Shown here: positions 8,536-18,051 of the stretch, one piece after another | Layout: each line of letters opens with the position of its first letter | Numbering within the stretch: the stretch's first letter is position 1 | Assembly: GCA_046330135.1 (NCBI GenBank) | Contig: JAXLTI010000006.1 | Coordinates: 124,001 to 188,000 of the forward strand | Length of the DNA: 64,000 bases | Direction: 5' to 3' | Source of the DNA: CAYYFX01 sp046330135 | GTDB taxonomy: Bacteria > ARS69 | Program-made: the position numbers and the translations under genes | The notes under the pieces: generated by a model | What the model was told of the DNA's origin: nothing | Seen by the model: only the letters and a program-made list of their open reading frames with translations | Databases searched by the model: none

Positions 8536-10794
8536 ATGCCCCTCATCCCCGGCACCCGCCTCGGCCCCTACGAGATCCTCGCTCCGCTCGGCGCGGGCGG
8601 CATGGGTGAGGTGTATCGAGCGCGCGACTCGCGGCTCGGGCGCGACGTGGCCATCAAGGCGCTGCCGGCCGAGTTCGCGCAGGATCCCGAGCGCCTCGGA
8701 CGCTTCGAGCGCGAGGCGCAGACGCTGGCGTCGCTGTCGCATCCGAACATCGCGGCCATCCACGGGCTCGAAGAACGGGGCGGCGCGCCGCACCTGGTGC
8801 TCGAGCTGGTGGAGGGGGAGTCCCTGGCCGCTCGGCTGGCGCGCGGACCGCTGGCGCCCCGCGAGGCGCTGGCCATCGGCGTGCAGATCGCGTCGGCGAT
8901 CGAAGCGGCGCACGAGCGCGGGGTCATCCATCGCGACCTCAAGCCCGGCAACGTGATGATCACGCCGTCGGGCGTGGCGAAGGTGCTCGATTTCGGATTG
9001 GCGAAGACCGATCCCGTCGCGGCTCCGGATTCCGGGCGGACGCAGGCGCGATCCGCGGGCGTCGATCCGGGTGCCACGGTGCCGGGCACGATCCTCGGCA
9101 CCGCCGCCTACATGAGCCCCGAGCAGGCGCGCGGCCGCTCCGTCGACCGCCGTAGCGACGTGTGGTCGTTCGGGTGCGTGCTGTTCGAGTGTCTCACCGG
9201 GCGCGCGCCCTTCGAGGGCGCCACGGCGGCGGACCTGCTCGCGAAGATCCTCGAGCGCGAGCCGGACTGGGCGCTGCTGCCCGCGGGCACGCCGCCGCGG
9301 GCGCGCGAGATCCTGCGGCGCTGCCTGCGCAAGGAGGCCGACGATCGCCCGCGCGACATCCGCGACGTGCGCCTCGAGCTGGCGGACCTCGCGAGCGGTC
9401 CCGCGAAGAGCGGAGCGCACGAGAAGTCGGTCGCGGTGCTGCCGTTCGAGAACCTGAGCGGCCCCGACGACGAGTACTTCGCGGACGGCATGACCGACGA
9501 GATCCTCAACGCGCTCTCGCACCTCGACGGCCTGCGGGTCGCCGCGCGCACCTCGTGCTTCGCGTTCAAGGGGCGGCGCGAGGACCTGCGCGCGGTGGGA
9601 GAGAAGCTCGACGTGGCCACCGTGCTCGAGGGCAGCGTGCGCCGCGCGGGCCCGCGCCTGCGGATCACGGTCCAGCTCGTGAACGCGGCCGACGGGTACC
9701 AGCTGTGGTCGGAGCGCTACGACCGCGAGATGACCGACGTGTTCGAGCTGCAGGACGAGATCGCGAGCGCCATCGCGACTCGCCTGCGGGTGTCGCTGCA
9801 CGGCGACGCGGAGCGCGGCCGCGGCGGCGCCGGCACGAGGAATCTGGAGGCCTACGAGCTGCTGCTCCGTGGGCGGGCGCTGCATGCCAAGCGGGGTCGG
9901 TTCCTGCCCCAGGCCATCGACTGCCTCGAGAAGGCGATCGCGCTCGATCCTCGCTACGCCGAAGCGCTGGGGCTGCTGTCCGATTCGTACCGCCTCATGG
10001 CCACGTTCGGCGTCGCTCCGTCCGCCGATGCCACGCGGAAGGCCAAGCGTCTCGCGGAGCAGGCGATCGCGATCGACCCCGAACAAGCCGAGCCGTGGTC
10101 GACCCTGGCGTGCGTCGAAGAGCAGTACGAGTGGAACTTCGCGCTCGCCGAGGTCCATTGGCAGCGGGCGCTCGCGCTCGACCCGCGCCATTCACGGGCC
10201 CGCGCGCAGCGCGCCCTGTGGGGTTGCTTCCGGGGTGCCTTGTCGGTGGCCGAGGCGCGGAGCGAAGCGAAGCGCGCGGTCGACGACGACCCCCTGAACT
10301 CGTGGGTGGTGGCCATGCACTCGTACATGCTCGGCGTGGGCGGATGGCACGAGGAATCGCTGGCCGAAGCGGAGCGCGCCATCAGCCTGGACGCCGACTC
10401 CTTCTTCTCCCAATGGAACCTCATGCGGGGGCATGCGTGGATGGGTCGCCCCGATCGAGCGATCGCGCTGGCGCCCGCGATCCTCGCGGAGTCCGGCCGT
10501 CATCAGTGGGTGCTCGCGCTGCTGGCCTGGACCTACGCCCAGGTGGGCCGCATCGAGGCGGCCCGCGCCGTCCGGGACGAGATGGAAGGGCGCTCCCGTC
10601 ACGAGTTCGTCTCGCCCTTCTGGCTGGCCACGGCGGCATCGGCGGCGGGCCTCCCCGACGAAGCCATCCGACTGGCGGAGCGGGCCGTCGCCGAGCACGA
10701 TCCGCTCATCCTGTGGTCGCGCGTCACGCCCTTCTGGGACGAGCTCCGCAAGCACCCCCGCTTCGAAGAGGTGGTGCGAGCGGTCTGGTCGTGA
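8536..10794 (+). CDS. Hanks-type serine/threonine kinase with TolB-like and TPR domains
   Basis: This is a 752-residue protein. The N-terminal kinase domain (~10-280) has the glycine loop GAGGMGEVY, Lys41, the catalytic HRDLKPGN (Asp134) and DFGLA (Asp152), so it should be active. From ~297 a TolB-like domain starts (KSVAVLPFENLSG, then EGSVRRAG and SERYDR), of the kind also found behind adenylate cyclase domains. From ~440 to the end are TPR repeats. No transmembrane helix separates kinase and sensor, unlike many kinases of this layout, which suggests a soluble enzyme. It sits 13 bp after the TMTC-like gene. Targets are unknown. Confidence 0.9.
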   Translation: MPLIPGTRLGPYEILAPLGAGGMGEVYRARDSRLGRDVAIKALPAEFAQDPERLGRFEREAQTLASLSHPNIAAIHGLEERGGAPHLVLELVEGESLAARLARGPLAPREALAIGVQIASAIEAAHERGVIHRDLKPGNVMITPSGVAKVLDFGLAKTDPVAAPDSGRTQARSAGVDPGATVPGTILGTAAYMSPEQARGRSVDRRSDVWSFGCVLFECLTGRAPFEGATAADLLAKILEREPDWALLPAGTPPRAREILRRCLRKEADDRPRDIRDVRLELADLASGPAKSGAHEKSVAVLPFENLSGPDDEYFADGMTDEILNALSHLDGLRVAARTSCFAFKGRREDLRAVGEKLDVATVLEGSVRRAGPRLRITVQLVNAADGYQLWSERYDREMTDVFELQDEIASAIATRLRVSLHGDAERGRGGAGTRNLEAYELLLRGRALHAKRGRFLPQAIDCLEKAIALDPRYAEALGLLSDSYRLMATFGVAPSADATRKAKRLAEQAIAIDPEQAEPWSTLACVEEQYEWNFALAEVHWQRALALDPRHSRARAQRALWGCFRGALSVAEARSEAKRAVDDDPLNSWVVAMHSYMLGVGGWHEESLAEAERAISLDADSFFSQWNLMRGHAWMGRPDRAIALAPAILAESGRHQWVLALLAWTYAQVGRIEAARAVRDEMEGRSRHEFVSPFWLATAASAAGLPDEAIRLAERAVAEHDPLILWSRVTPFWDELRKHPRFEEVVRAVWS

Positions 10795-10997
10795 AGCCTG
10801 GGCACGGTCCCATGTATGGTCTTCGATGGAGAGCGGTCAGCGCGCCACGGGGGTGAGGGGGCACGCTGCCCCGGCGCGGCCCGCCGGACCGGCTCGCCAC
10901 GGCGCCTCCCGCGCCCCCGATCGCGTCTGGATTCGGAGCCCCGCCCTCGTGGTATCCTCGGTGCCCGATCGGCCAACCACCCCGGGAGCTTCCCAGC

Positions 10998-13229
10998 ATG
11001 AGCGGCCACAAGAACGGGCCACCGGCCTCCGGGATCCGGCCCGGCACCCTCGTCGCCACGTTCTTCGTGCTCTCCGCCATGCCGGCGTCCGCCGACTTCC
11101 GCGACGTCTCCGCCGCCGCGGGCGTTCAGCTCACGGAGTTCACGTACGGGATGGCCTGGAACGACTTCGACGGCGATGGACGCCGCGATCTCCTCACGTG
11201 CCGGCACTTCTCGCCGCCCGTCATCTACCGCGGCCTCGCGAACGGCACGTTCAGCTCCACGTTCACTCCGCCCCTGTTCGGCCCCGGAGATCATCACGGG
11301 CCCGTCGTCTTCGACTTCGACAACGACGGCGATGCGGACATCTACCTGACCGGAGGCGCCGAAGGCGGAGCCGGCTCCCTCGCCAAGCACTTCTACCGCA
11401 ACGACGGCGCGTTCCACTTCGTGAACATCACCGAGGGCTCGGGCCTCGCCGACAGCGCGGGGCGCGGTCGGAGCTGCTCGGCGATGGACGTGAACGGCGA
11501 CGGGTGGGTGGACGTGTTCGTCGCCAAAGCGCGACGCGTCGGCTCGCCGAACTCGTTGTACCTCAACGACGGAGCCGGCCACTTCACGGACATCGCGGCC
11601 AGCGCGGGCATCGCCGACGACTTCGGCAGCGTCGGCGGCGTGTGGGGTGACTACGATCACGACGGCGATCCCGACCTCTTCGTCTCCGGCGAAGAGGACA
11701 CGCTCAGCCAGTCGCGCCTGTATCGGAACGACGGCAATCTGACGTTCACGAACGTGACGAGCACGTTCCTTCCCGGGCTCGGCCGGGTGGCGGCGGCGGC
11801 CTGGGGCGACTTCGACAAGGACGGCGACCTGGATCTCGCCGTGGGTCTCGGCGACGAAGCCCTGTTCGACGGCGCCGAGCGGAGCGGCGACAAGATCACG
11901 TTCTTCTGCAACGCCCGCGAGAACGAGAACGGCGTGGACGGTATCGACTTCACCACGAGCGCGTCGTCGGTCAGCTTCGACCTCTACTCGTTGGGCTACT
12001 ACGATCCGACGACGATCTTCATCGGGGCGAGCGGCGCCCATCCCGGATCCGTGTCGCCGTTCACGCTGACCTCGGCGCAAGCGGCGGGGCAGCCGCCGTA
12101 CACGGTCGGCACGTCCGTCGGCATCTACATCTGGGCCCAGGGCACCTCCTGGAAGATCCGCTGCTGCTCGCTTCCGAATGAGGGCTTCAACTACGGCGGC
12201 CTGATCGACGCCACCGCGTCCATCACCTCGATGACCACCAGCAACTTCGAGCCCTACACGCACGGTCCGCGCGGGACTCGTCTCTACCGCAACGACGGAT
12301 CGACGTTCCACGACGTCACCGCCCAGTTCAACATCCACGACAGCGTGAACGTGCGGAACCTCACCTGGGTGGACTACGACCACGACGAGGATCTCGACCT
12401 GCACGTGCTGGCCAAGGGCGACACGCAGGCGCAGAACGAGCCGGACGTGATCTACCGCAATCGAACCACGTACTTCACGGACGAGACGGCGAATCTGAAC
12501 CTCGCGGGTCCCTCGAACGGACTCGCCGACGCGTGTGCGTGGGAGGACTACGACGGCGACGGGGACCTCGACGTGGCGATGCTGTCCGGAGGCCCGCCGC
12601 GCGCGTACGCCCTGCTCGAGACGGATCGTCTCTATCGGAACGACTCGTCGTCGCGGTACTACCTGCGCGTGAACCTGGTGGGCACGGCCTCGAACCGCGA
12701 CGGTCTGGGCGCGTGGGTCACGTGCGTCTCGAGCTTCGCGGGCCCGCAGTACCAGTACGTGACGGGGAACGCATGGCGTGGCGGTCAGGTGATGACCGAC
12801 GCGTACTTCGGGCTGCGCTTCAGCACCGCGGTCGAGCGGCTGCGCGTGGACTGGCCGTCGGGCGCGGTGAGCGAGCTTTGGAACGTCCCCCTCGGCGAGT
12901 CGACCGTGGTCGAGGACGCGCGCGGGCTCGACGCCTCGACGATCGCGGCCGACCCGTCGCGGCGGCTGCGGCTGTCCGCTCGTCCCACGCCGGCGGCGGG
13001 AAGCGTGGCGTTCGACGTGGTGGGCGCCCGCGGAGCCCCCGGCACGTTCGAGATCTTCGACGCTGCCGGCCGGCGCGTGCTCCAGAGGGGACTCGGCGCG
13101 ACCCCGGCGCGGATCGATTGGGCCGGCACCAATGCGAGCGGCCGGCGGGTCGCGAGCGGCGTGTACTACGCCGTCCTTCGCGAAGCGGGTCGGGAGGCCC
13201 GAGCGAAAGTCGTGATGCTGCGGCAGTGA
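10998..13229 (+). CDS. Secreted FG-GAP/ASPIC-UnbV repeat protein with FlgD-like C-terminal domain
   Basis: This is a 743-residue exported protein. A signal peptide (~1-34) is followed by many FG-GAP/VCBS repeats with calcium-binding-like DFDGDG, DFDNDGDAD, DYDHDGDPD and DYDGDGDLD motifs, then an ASPIC/UnbV domain (RLRVDWPSGAVSELW) near residue 620. The last ~80 residues form a FlgD-like Ig domain (FEIFDAAGRRV to SGVYYAVL), the usual C-terminal module of secreted proteins in Eisenbacteria and related lineages. It is probably a beta-propeller surface or extracellular protein. It is followed by a convergent gene 52 bp away. Confidence 0.85.
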   Translation: MSGHKNGPPASGIRPGTLVATFFVLSAMPASADFRDVSAAAGVQLTEFTYGMAWNDFDGDGRRDLLTCRHFSPPVIYRGLANGTFSSTFTPPLFGPGDHHGPVVFDFDNDGDADIYLTGGAEGGAGSLAKHFYRNDGAFHFVNITEGSGLADSAGRGRSCSAMDVNGDGWVDVFVAKARRVGSPNSLYLNDGAGHFTDIAASAGIADDFGSVGGVWGDYDHDGDPDLFVSGEEDTLSQSRLYRNDGNLTFTNVTSTFLPGLGRVAAAAWGDFDKDGDLDLAVGLGDEALFDGAERSGDKITFFCNARENENGVDGIDFTTSASSVSFDLYSLGYYDPTTIFIGASGAHPGSVSPFTLTSAQAAGQPPYTVGTSVGIYIWAQGTSWKIRCCSLPNEGFNYGGLIDATASITSMTTSNFEPYTHGPRGTRLYRNDGSTFHDVTAQFNIHDSVNVRNLTWVDYDHDEDLDLHVLAKGDTQAQNEPDVIYRNRTTYFTDETANLNLAGPSNGLADACAWEDYDGDGDLDVAMLSGGPPRAYALLETDRLYRNDSSSRYYLRVNLVGTASNRDGLGAWVTCVSSFAGPQYQYVTGNAWRGGQVMTDAYFGLRFSTAVERLRVDWPSGAVSELWNVPLGESTVVEDARGLDASTIAADPSRRLRLSARPTPAAGSVAFDVVGARGAPGTFEIFDAAGRRVLQRGLGATPARIDWAGTNASGRRVASGVYYAVLREAGREARAKVVMLRQ

Positions 13230-13281
13230 GCGGCGAGCCTTGCACCGCCAATCGTGGCCGCTTCGCGCGGAGACCCACGGG

Positions 13282-14307
13282 TCAGCGATAGAAGGACTTC
13301 GTCCGCCCCCACGACTGCGGCGCGACGGCGCTCACGCCGCCCAGCGTCTCGATCTGGTCCTGGAGCTGCGTCATGGTGAGCCCGGACATCGCGTCGGCGT
13401 GCAGGCGACCCCGCTCGAACGCGAGCATCGACGCGAAGCCGGGGCTGCCGGCCGCCTGCATCCGATCGAGGATGTCGCTCAGGCTCGCCTGCATCGCCGG
13501 CGTCACCGTGAACGTCGCGCCCTGGCCGTCGACGAGCGCCTGGAATCCCGCCAGCCAATCTCCCGACGCGTTCAGCATCCTCACCGCGAGAGCGGGGGAC
13601 GCCGCGAGCGCCAGGATCGCATCGTGCGACCACTGGTTGTACAGGTCGATGTAGAACTGGCCGTGCGCGGAGGACGCCAGGACCTCGTCGCGATACCGCT
13701 GAAGCACGTCGAGGCCGGGGCCGGCGCGCAGCGGCAGCCCCGGACAGGCGGGGAGGGGCGGGGAGTCGGGCCCGAGGAGCAAGTGGATGAGATCGCACCA
13801 GAACTGCAAGTAGCACTCGCTGCCCCGCGGCGCCGGGGTCGGCGCGACCTGCACCATGTATAGCGTGCTGGGATCGCCGGGGCCGACCGCCGTTCCCGAC
13901 TGGAAGCGGAAGTACCCCCACGTGCCGGTCCATCCCGGGTAGAACTCCACGGGGGTTCCCGACACGCCCAGGGCGTCCGACCCGGAGGTGGTGCCCTGCG
14001 GGAAGGACACCTGGGAAAGGTTCGGCGCGTAGGAGCTCTCGAACAGGGCGAGAGCCCCCGCGGGCGCGGGGGCGGAGAGCGCCAGAGGGATCAGGACCCA
14101 GGGGTTCGTGAACACCCAGTACGCTCCCCACCCGGGGATCACGGCGTCCGGGGCGTTGATCGTGAGGATGTCGAGGTCGCGGGGCGCGCCCGGCGCGGCG
14201 GCGGGCGCGAGCGCGGAGGCGCCCGACGCCGCGAGGAGCCCGGCGACGATACCCGCAGGGCCGAGCGCGAGCGCGCGAGTGGCCCGCGCGCATTGGTTCG
14301 AGGCCAT
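13282..14307 (-). CDS. Exported protein of unknown function
   Basis: This is a 341-residue protein with an N-terminal signal peptide (hydrophobic ~12-33, Ala-rich cleavage region). The start ATG 14307 has GGGAG nine bases upstream. The mature part is rich in Trp, Tyr and Pro up to residue ~220 and helical afterwards (DVLQRYRDEVLASS onwards). I do not recognise the family. It is separated by 143 bp from the next minus-strand gene and converges with the FG-GAP gene. Confidence 0.65.
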   Translation of the reverse strand: MASNQCARATRALALGPAGIVAGLLAASGASALAPAAAPGAPRDLDILTINAPDAVIPGWGAYWVFTNPWVLIPLALSAPAPAGALALFESSYAPNLSQVSFPQGTTSGSDALGVSGTPVEFYPGWTGTWGYFRFQSGTAVGPGDPSTLYMVQVAPTPAPRGSECYLQFWCDLIHLLLGPDSPPLPACPGLPLRAGPGLDVLQRYRDEVLASSAHGQFYIDLYNQWSHDAILALAASPALAVRMLNASGDWLAGFQALVDGQGATFTVTPAMQASLSDILDRMQAAGSPGFASMLAFERGRLHADAMSGLTMTQLQDQIETLGGVSAVAPQSWGRTKSFYR

Positions 14308-14450
14308 GGGTGCTCCCTGTCCCGAGCCGGGCCCGCGCTTCGCGAGGGTCCTCGCCCGCGCAGGCTCGTCACCGTCTCACAGTGATAGACACGGGAAGGC
14401 GTCGCTCGTCACAAGGGGAGCGCGAAATCCGGTGCTCCGCAGACCTCGGC

Positions 14451-15209
14451 TCAGTCGAAGACCTTCTCCACCGCCTGGTACGCGCTGTGCATCTCCTCGA
14501 TCGCCAGGGCGGTCGCGTCCCAGTCCTCGCCGGGCGCGATCTTCGCGAGGGCGTCGACCTTCGCCGACAGTTCGGCGCGCGCCGCCTCGAACTTCTCCTT
14601 CGCGGCCGCGCGACGCTCCGGCAGCACGGCAGCGTTCAGGCTGTCTCTCGCCGCAGCGAGCGCCGGCAGTCTCTCCACGAGCGCCTTCTTGTCCTTCTGG
14701 GGCAGGTCGTAGTGGTAGATGCGGTAGAGCACCTCGTGGAACCCCGCGAGCTCCGGCAGAACGGGTCGGACCACGCGCACGAGTCCCTCGAAGGAGCCGT
14801 GCAGCTTCTCGACCGCCGCCAGCTCGTCCTCGATGGACTTGCTCTCGAGCGCTTTGCCGTACATCGCCTCCGCTGCGGAAAGCTCGTCCAGGCCCTTCTG
14901 CCACGCCTCCTTCTTGTCGCGCAGGATTCCCGGCAGCTCGGCCGCCTTCACCGCGGCCACGTGCGCCTGCACGTCGGGCCAGAGCGTGCGCACCATCGCC
15001 GTGTCCTTCGTGGCCCACGCCGTGTGCCAGAGGGGGAAGATGACCTCGTGGAACGCCGAAAGCGCCGGCACCTGAGCCTTCGTCTCCTCGACGCTCTCCG
15101 CCCGTGACGGCGCGGCCATTCCGGCCAGCGCAGTCGCGCCGATCACCCCTGCGACCACCCGACCCGCCGCAGCGCCCACGTCGCGTGATGCCCTTCGAAT
15201 CCGCTTCAT
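14451..15209 (-). CDS. Periplasmic helical protein with two FHEV-x5-H repeats
   Basis: This is a 252-residue protein with a signal peptide (~1-38) and an almost purely helical, Lys/Glu/Ala-rich mature part. It contains an internal duplication: FHEVIFPLWH (His54, His62) and FHEVLYRIYH (His158, His166), with identical His spacing. That pattern could bind a metal or heme, but there is no CxxCH. ATG 15209 has GAGGAGG upstream; the longer in-frame start at 15275 would run through a terminator hairpin and is unlikely. It lies directly after pckG, separated from it by that terminator. Not a family I can name. Confidence 0.7.
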   Translation of the reverse strand: MKRIRRASRDVGAAAGRVVAGVIGATALAGMAAPSRAESVEETKAQVPALSAFHEVIFPLWHTAWATKDTAMVRTLWPDVQAHVAAVKAAELPGILRDKKEAWQKGLDELSAAEAMYGKALESKSIEDELAAVEKLHGSFEGLVRVVRPVLPELAGFHEVLYRIYHYDLPQKDKKALVERLPALAAARDSLNAAVLPERRAAAKEKFEAARAELSAKVDALAKIAPGEDWDATALAIEEMHSAYQAVEKVFD

Positions 15210-15226
15210 CGTTCGATCCTCCTCGC

Positions 15227-15261
15227 AAAAGCGCCCGGCGCCGACGAGCGGCACCGGGCGC
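15227..15261 (-). terminator. Intrinsic terminator after pckG
   Basis: On the minus strand a 12-bp stem (arms 15261-15250 and 15242-15231, one G-U pair) with a 7-base loop is followed at once by four T residues. It ends 17 bases before the start codon of the helical protein, so that gene needs read-through or its own promoter. Confidence 0.75.
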
Positions 15262-15288
15262 GCGTTTCTCCCCACATCTCCGGTGCTT

Positions 15289-17094
15289 CTACTTGGTCAA
15301 CCGCGCCGTGAGCTTCGTCAGCTCGTCCTTCAGTCCCTTCGGCAGGCGGTCACCGAACTGCGCGAAGTGCTGCTGCATGGAGGGCAGCTCCGTCTTCCAC
15401 CCGTCGACGTCCACGCGCAGCAGCTCGCTCAGCGCGGCATCCGGCAGGTCGAGCCCCGTCATGTCGAGCGCCTTCTTCGACGGCAGACGTCCGATCGGAG
15501 TGTCCACGGCTTCGGCAGTGCCGTCGCAGCGCTCGAAGATCCATTTCAAGACGCGGCTGTTCTCTCCGTAGCCCGGCCACAGGAACTTGCCGTCCGGACC
15601 CTTGCGGAACCAGTTCACGTAGAAGAGCTTCGGGAGCTTGTCCCCGCCCTTCTCGCCGATCTCGAGCCAATGCGCGAAGTAGTCGCCCATGTGGTAGCCG
15701 CAGAACGGCAGCATCGCGAACGGATCGCGGCGCAGCTCGCCGACCTTGCCGGCGGCGGCGGCGGTCTTCTCGGACGCCATGATCGATCCGAGGAACGTGC
15801 CGTGCTGCCAGTCGAAGGCCTCGGTGACGAGCGGCACCACCGTGGCGCGGCGTCCGCCGAAGAGCATCGCCGAGATCGGCACGCCCTTCGGATCCTCCCA
15901 TTCCTTCGCGATCACCGGACACTGCCGCGCCGGCGCGGTGAAGCGCGCATTCGGATGCGCGGACGTGCGCCCGATCCCCGGCTTCCACGGACGGCGGATC
16001 CAGTCCGAGAGCGCGGGCGGCTCCTTCGCGTACATGCCTTCCCAGTAGATGTCCCCGTCCGGCGTGAGCGCGACGTTCGTGTAGATGCAGTTCGCGTGGA
16101 GCGTCTTCATCGCGTTCGGGTTGCTCTGGTCCGACGTGCCGGGCGCCACGCCGAAGAAGCCGGCTTCCGGGTTGATCGCGTAGAGGCGGCCGTCCGCGCC
16201 GAACTTCATCCAGGCGATGTCGTCGCCGATCGTCTCCGCCTTCCAGCCGGGGATGCTGGGCGTGAGCATGGCGAGGTTCGTCTTGCCGCAGGCCGAGGGG
16301 AACGCCGCCGCGACGTACTTCGCCTTCCCCTGCGGATTCGTGAGCTTGAGGATGAGCATGTGCTCGGCCATCCAGCCCTCGTCCCGCGCCTGCACCGACG
16401 CGATCCGCAGCGCGTGGCACTTCTTGCCGAGGAGCGCGTTCCCGCCGTAGCCCGAGCCGTACGACCAGATCTCGCGCGTCTCCGGGAAATGCGTGATGTA
16501 CTTGTTCTGCCCGTCGCAGGGCCAGGGCACGTCCGGCTTGCCGGGCTTGTCCAGGGGATACCCCACGGAGTGCACGCCGCGCACGAACTCGGCGCTGTCG
16601 CCCAGCACGTCCAGGACCGTCGTTCCCACGCGCGTCATGATGTGCATGTTCGCCACGACGTACGGCGAGTCCGTCACCATCACGCCGATGTTGGCGATGG
16701 GGGAGCCCACGGGCCCCATGGAGTAGGGGATGACGTACATGGTGCGCCCGACCATGCAGCCCTCGTAGAGCTTGCCGAGCAGCGCCTTCATCTCCGCGGG
16801 ATCCGCCCAGTTGTTCGTGGGGCCCGCGTCTTCCTTCTTCCGCGAGCAGATGAAGGTCCGATCCTCCACCCGCGCCACGTCCGCCGGATCGGAGCGCACG
16901 TAGATGCTGTTCGGCCGCTTCTCGGAGCTCAGCCACATCGCGGTCCCGGACTGCACCATGAGATGGAGCATCTCCTGGTACTCGTCCTTCGAGCCGTCGC
17001 ACCAGCGGACCGAATCGGGTCGCAGCTTCTGGGTCAACTCGCCGACCCAGGCGGCGAGCTTCTCGTTCCGGGTTGCGGTCGCCATTCCGTCCAT
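15289..17094 (-). CDS. pckG: GTP-dependent phosphoenolpyruvate carboxykinase
   Basis: The protein has 601 residues, the usual length for the GTP-using PEPCK family, which interconverts oxaloacetate and phosphoenolpyruvate in gluconeogenesis. The nucleotide-binding kinase-1 loop reads FPSACGKTN with the reactive cysteine typical of the GTP enzyme. The region after it (TIGDDIAWM) carries the metal-binding aspartates, and SYGSGYGGNALLGKKC and NWFRKG are further family signatures. ATG 17094 has AGGAGG upstream; ATG 17085 is possible. It is transcribed divergently from the flavoprotein genes and ends at a strong terminator. Confidence 0.97.
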   Translation of the reverse strand: MDGMATATRNEKLAAWVGELTQKLRPDSVRWCDGSKDEYQEMLHLMVQSGTAMWLSSEKRPNSIYVRSDPADVARVEDRTFICSRKKEDAGPTNNWADPAEMKALLGKLYEGCMVGRTMYVIPYSMGPVGSPIANIGVMVTDSPYVVANMHIMTRVGTTVLDVLGDSAEFVRGVHSVGYPLDKPGKPDVPWPCDGQNKYITHFPETREIWSYGSGYGGNALLGKKCHALRIASVQARDEGWMAEHMLILKLTNPQGKAKYVAAAFPSACGKTNLAMLTPSIPGWKAETIGDDIAWMKFGADGRLYAINPEAGFFGVAPGTSDQSNPNAMKTLHANCIYTNVALTPDGDIYWEGMYAKEPPALSDWIRRPWKPGIGRTSAHPNARFTAPARQCPVIAKEWEDPKGVPISAMLFGGRRATVVPLVTEAFDWQHGTFLGSIMASEKTAAAAGKVGELRRDPFAMLPFCGYHMGDYFAHWLEIGEKGGDKLPKLFYVNWFRKGPDGKFLWPGYGENSRVLKWIFERCDGTAEAVDTPIGRLPSKKALDMTGLDLPDAALSELLRVDVDGWKTELPSMQQHFAQFGDRLPKGLKDELTKLTARLTK

Positions 17095-17133
17095 CCGGGT
17101 CTCCTCCTGGGAGGGCTTTGGCAGAAACGTCGC

Positions 17134-17139
17134 AGTATA
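17134..17139 (-). promoter_or_regulatory. Candidate -10 element for pckG
   Basis: TATACT on the minus strand (5 of 6 to consensus) would start transcription near 17127, giving a leader of about 33 bases before pckG. No convincing -35 element is visible at 16-18 bp. Confidence 0.4.
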
Positions 17140-17237
17140 CCGCCGCATTCTACCCGAGCCCGAGAGATTCTGATAGGCTGGTCGACTTTGACGCCCCGAG
17201 CGGTCCGGGCGGCCCCAAGACCTTGCGGAGGCATCGG

Positions 17238-18047
17238 ATGAGTCAGGCGTACCACGTGGTCGTGTGCGGCAGCCTCGTACCCGACCCGCTGCAGTCCCTC
17301 GAGCCCGTGCAGGGCGCGGAGGGTCCTTCGCTCAAGAACGAGGGGATGCTCCCGTCCGTCCTGGATCCCTGGGCGGCGCACGCCCTGTACGAGGCGGCCC
17401 ACCTCGTGGAGAAGGCCCCCGGAAGTCGCGTGTGGCTCGTGAGCCTCGGGCCGAAGGCGCGCCTGCAGCAGCTCATGATGACGATCGCCCAGAAGGTGCC
17501 CTTCGACCTGGTGGCGCTGGACGGCCCGGCGAGCGGCTTCGTCGACGCGTTCGACGTCGCGGTCGCGCTGACGAAGGCGATCGAAGGGATCGAAGGCCTC
17601 GACCGCTCGAGGCTGCTCCTCTTCGGCGGCTGCGCCTCGGCCTCGCGCGACGCAGGCGTCACGATGCAGACGGTCGGCGAGCTCCTCGAAATCCCCGACC
17701 AGTTTCTCGGCGTCGACGCGCTCGCCGTGAAGGAAGACGGCTCCTTCGAGATCAAGGAACGAGTGGAGGGCGGCCGGTATCTCGTCTCCGAGTGCGCCGG
17801 CCCGCCGGCCGTGCTCGCGTGGGCCACGGGGTCGTTGCCGGAGCCGCCGAACAATCCGCGCGTGGGCATGACGAACATGCGCACGCTGATGCCCTCGCTG
17901 CAGAAAGCGAAGCCGGCGCCCATCACGGGAGGAAACGTGGTCTTCCGGAGCGTCGAGCTTCCAGCGCAACGTCGCGAGACGCGCGTGGCGAAGAACCTCT
18001 CCGTCGACGAGATCGCGCGCGAGATCGTCGACTGGATCGGAGGCTGA
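17238..18047 (+). CDS. Electron transfer flavoprotein beta-subunit homologue (FixA/EtfB-like)
   Basis: This is a 269-residue protein matching EtfB/FixA in length and order of motifs: an N-terminal strand YHVVVCGSLVPDP, an alternating alpha/beta core (VWLVSLGPKA, LLLFGGCASASRDAG) and a C-terminal arm that wraps the alpha subunit in known structures. ATG 17238 has GGAGG nine bases upstream. The stop is four bases before the alpha-subunit gene, so the pair is one operon. ETFs carry electrons from flavin dehydrogenases to a quinone reductase. No such partner is encoded here, and the sequence is far from the standard housekeeping ETF. Confidence 0.75.
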   Translation: MSQAYHVVVCGSLVPDPLQSLEPVQGAEGPSLKNEGMLPSVLDPWAAHALYEAAHLVEKAPGSRVWLVSLGPKARLQQLMMTIAQKVPFDLVALDGPASGFVDAFDVAVALTKAIEGIEGLDRSRLLLFGGCASASRDAGVTMQTVGELLEIPDQFLGVDALAVKEDGSFEIKERVEGGRYLVSECAGPPAVLAWATGSLPEPPNNPRVGMTNMRTLMPSLQKAKPAPITGGNVVFRSVELPAQRRETRVAKNLSVDEIAREIVDWIGG

Positions 18048-18051
18048 CGCC

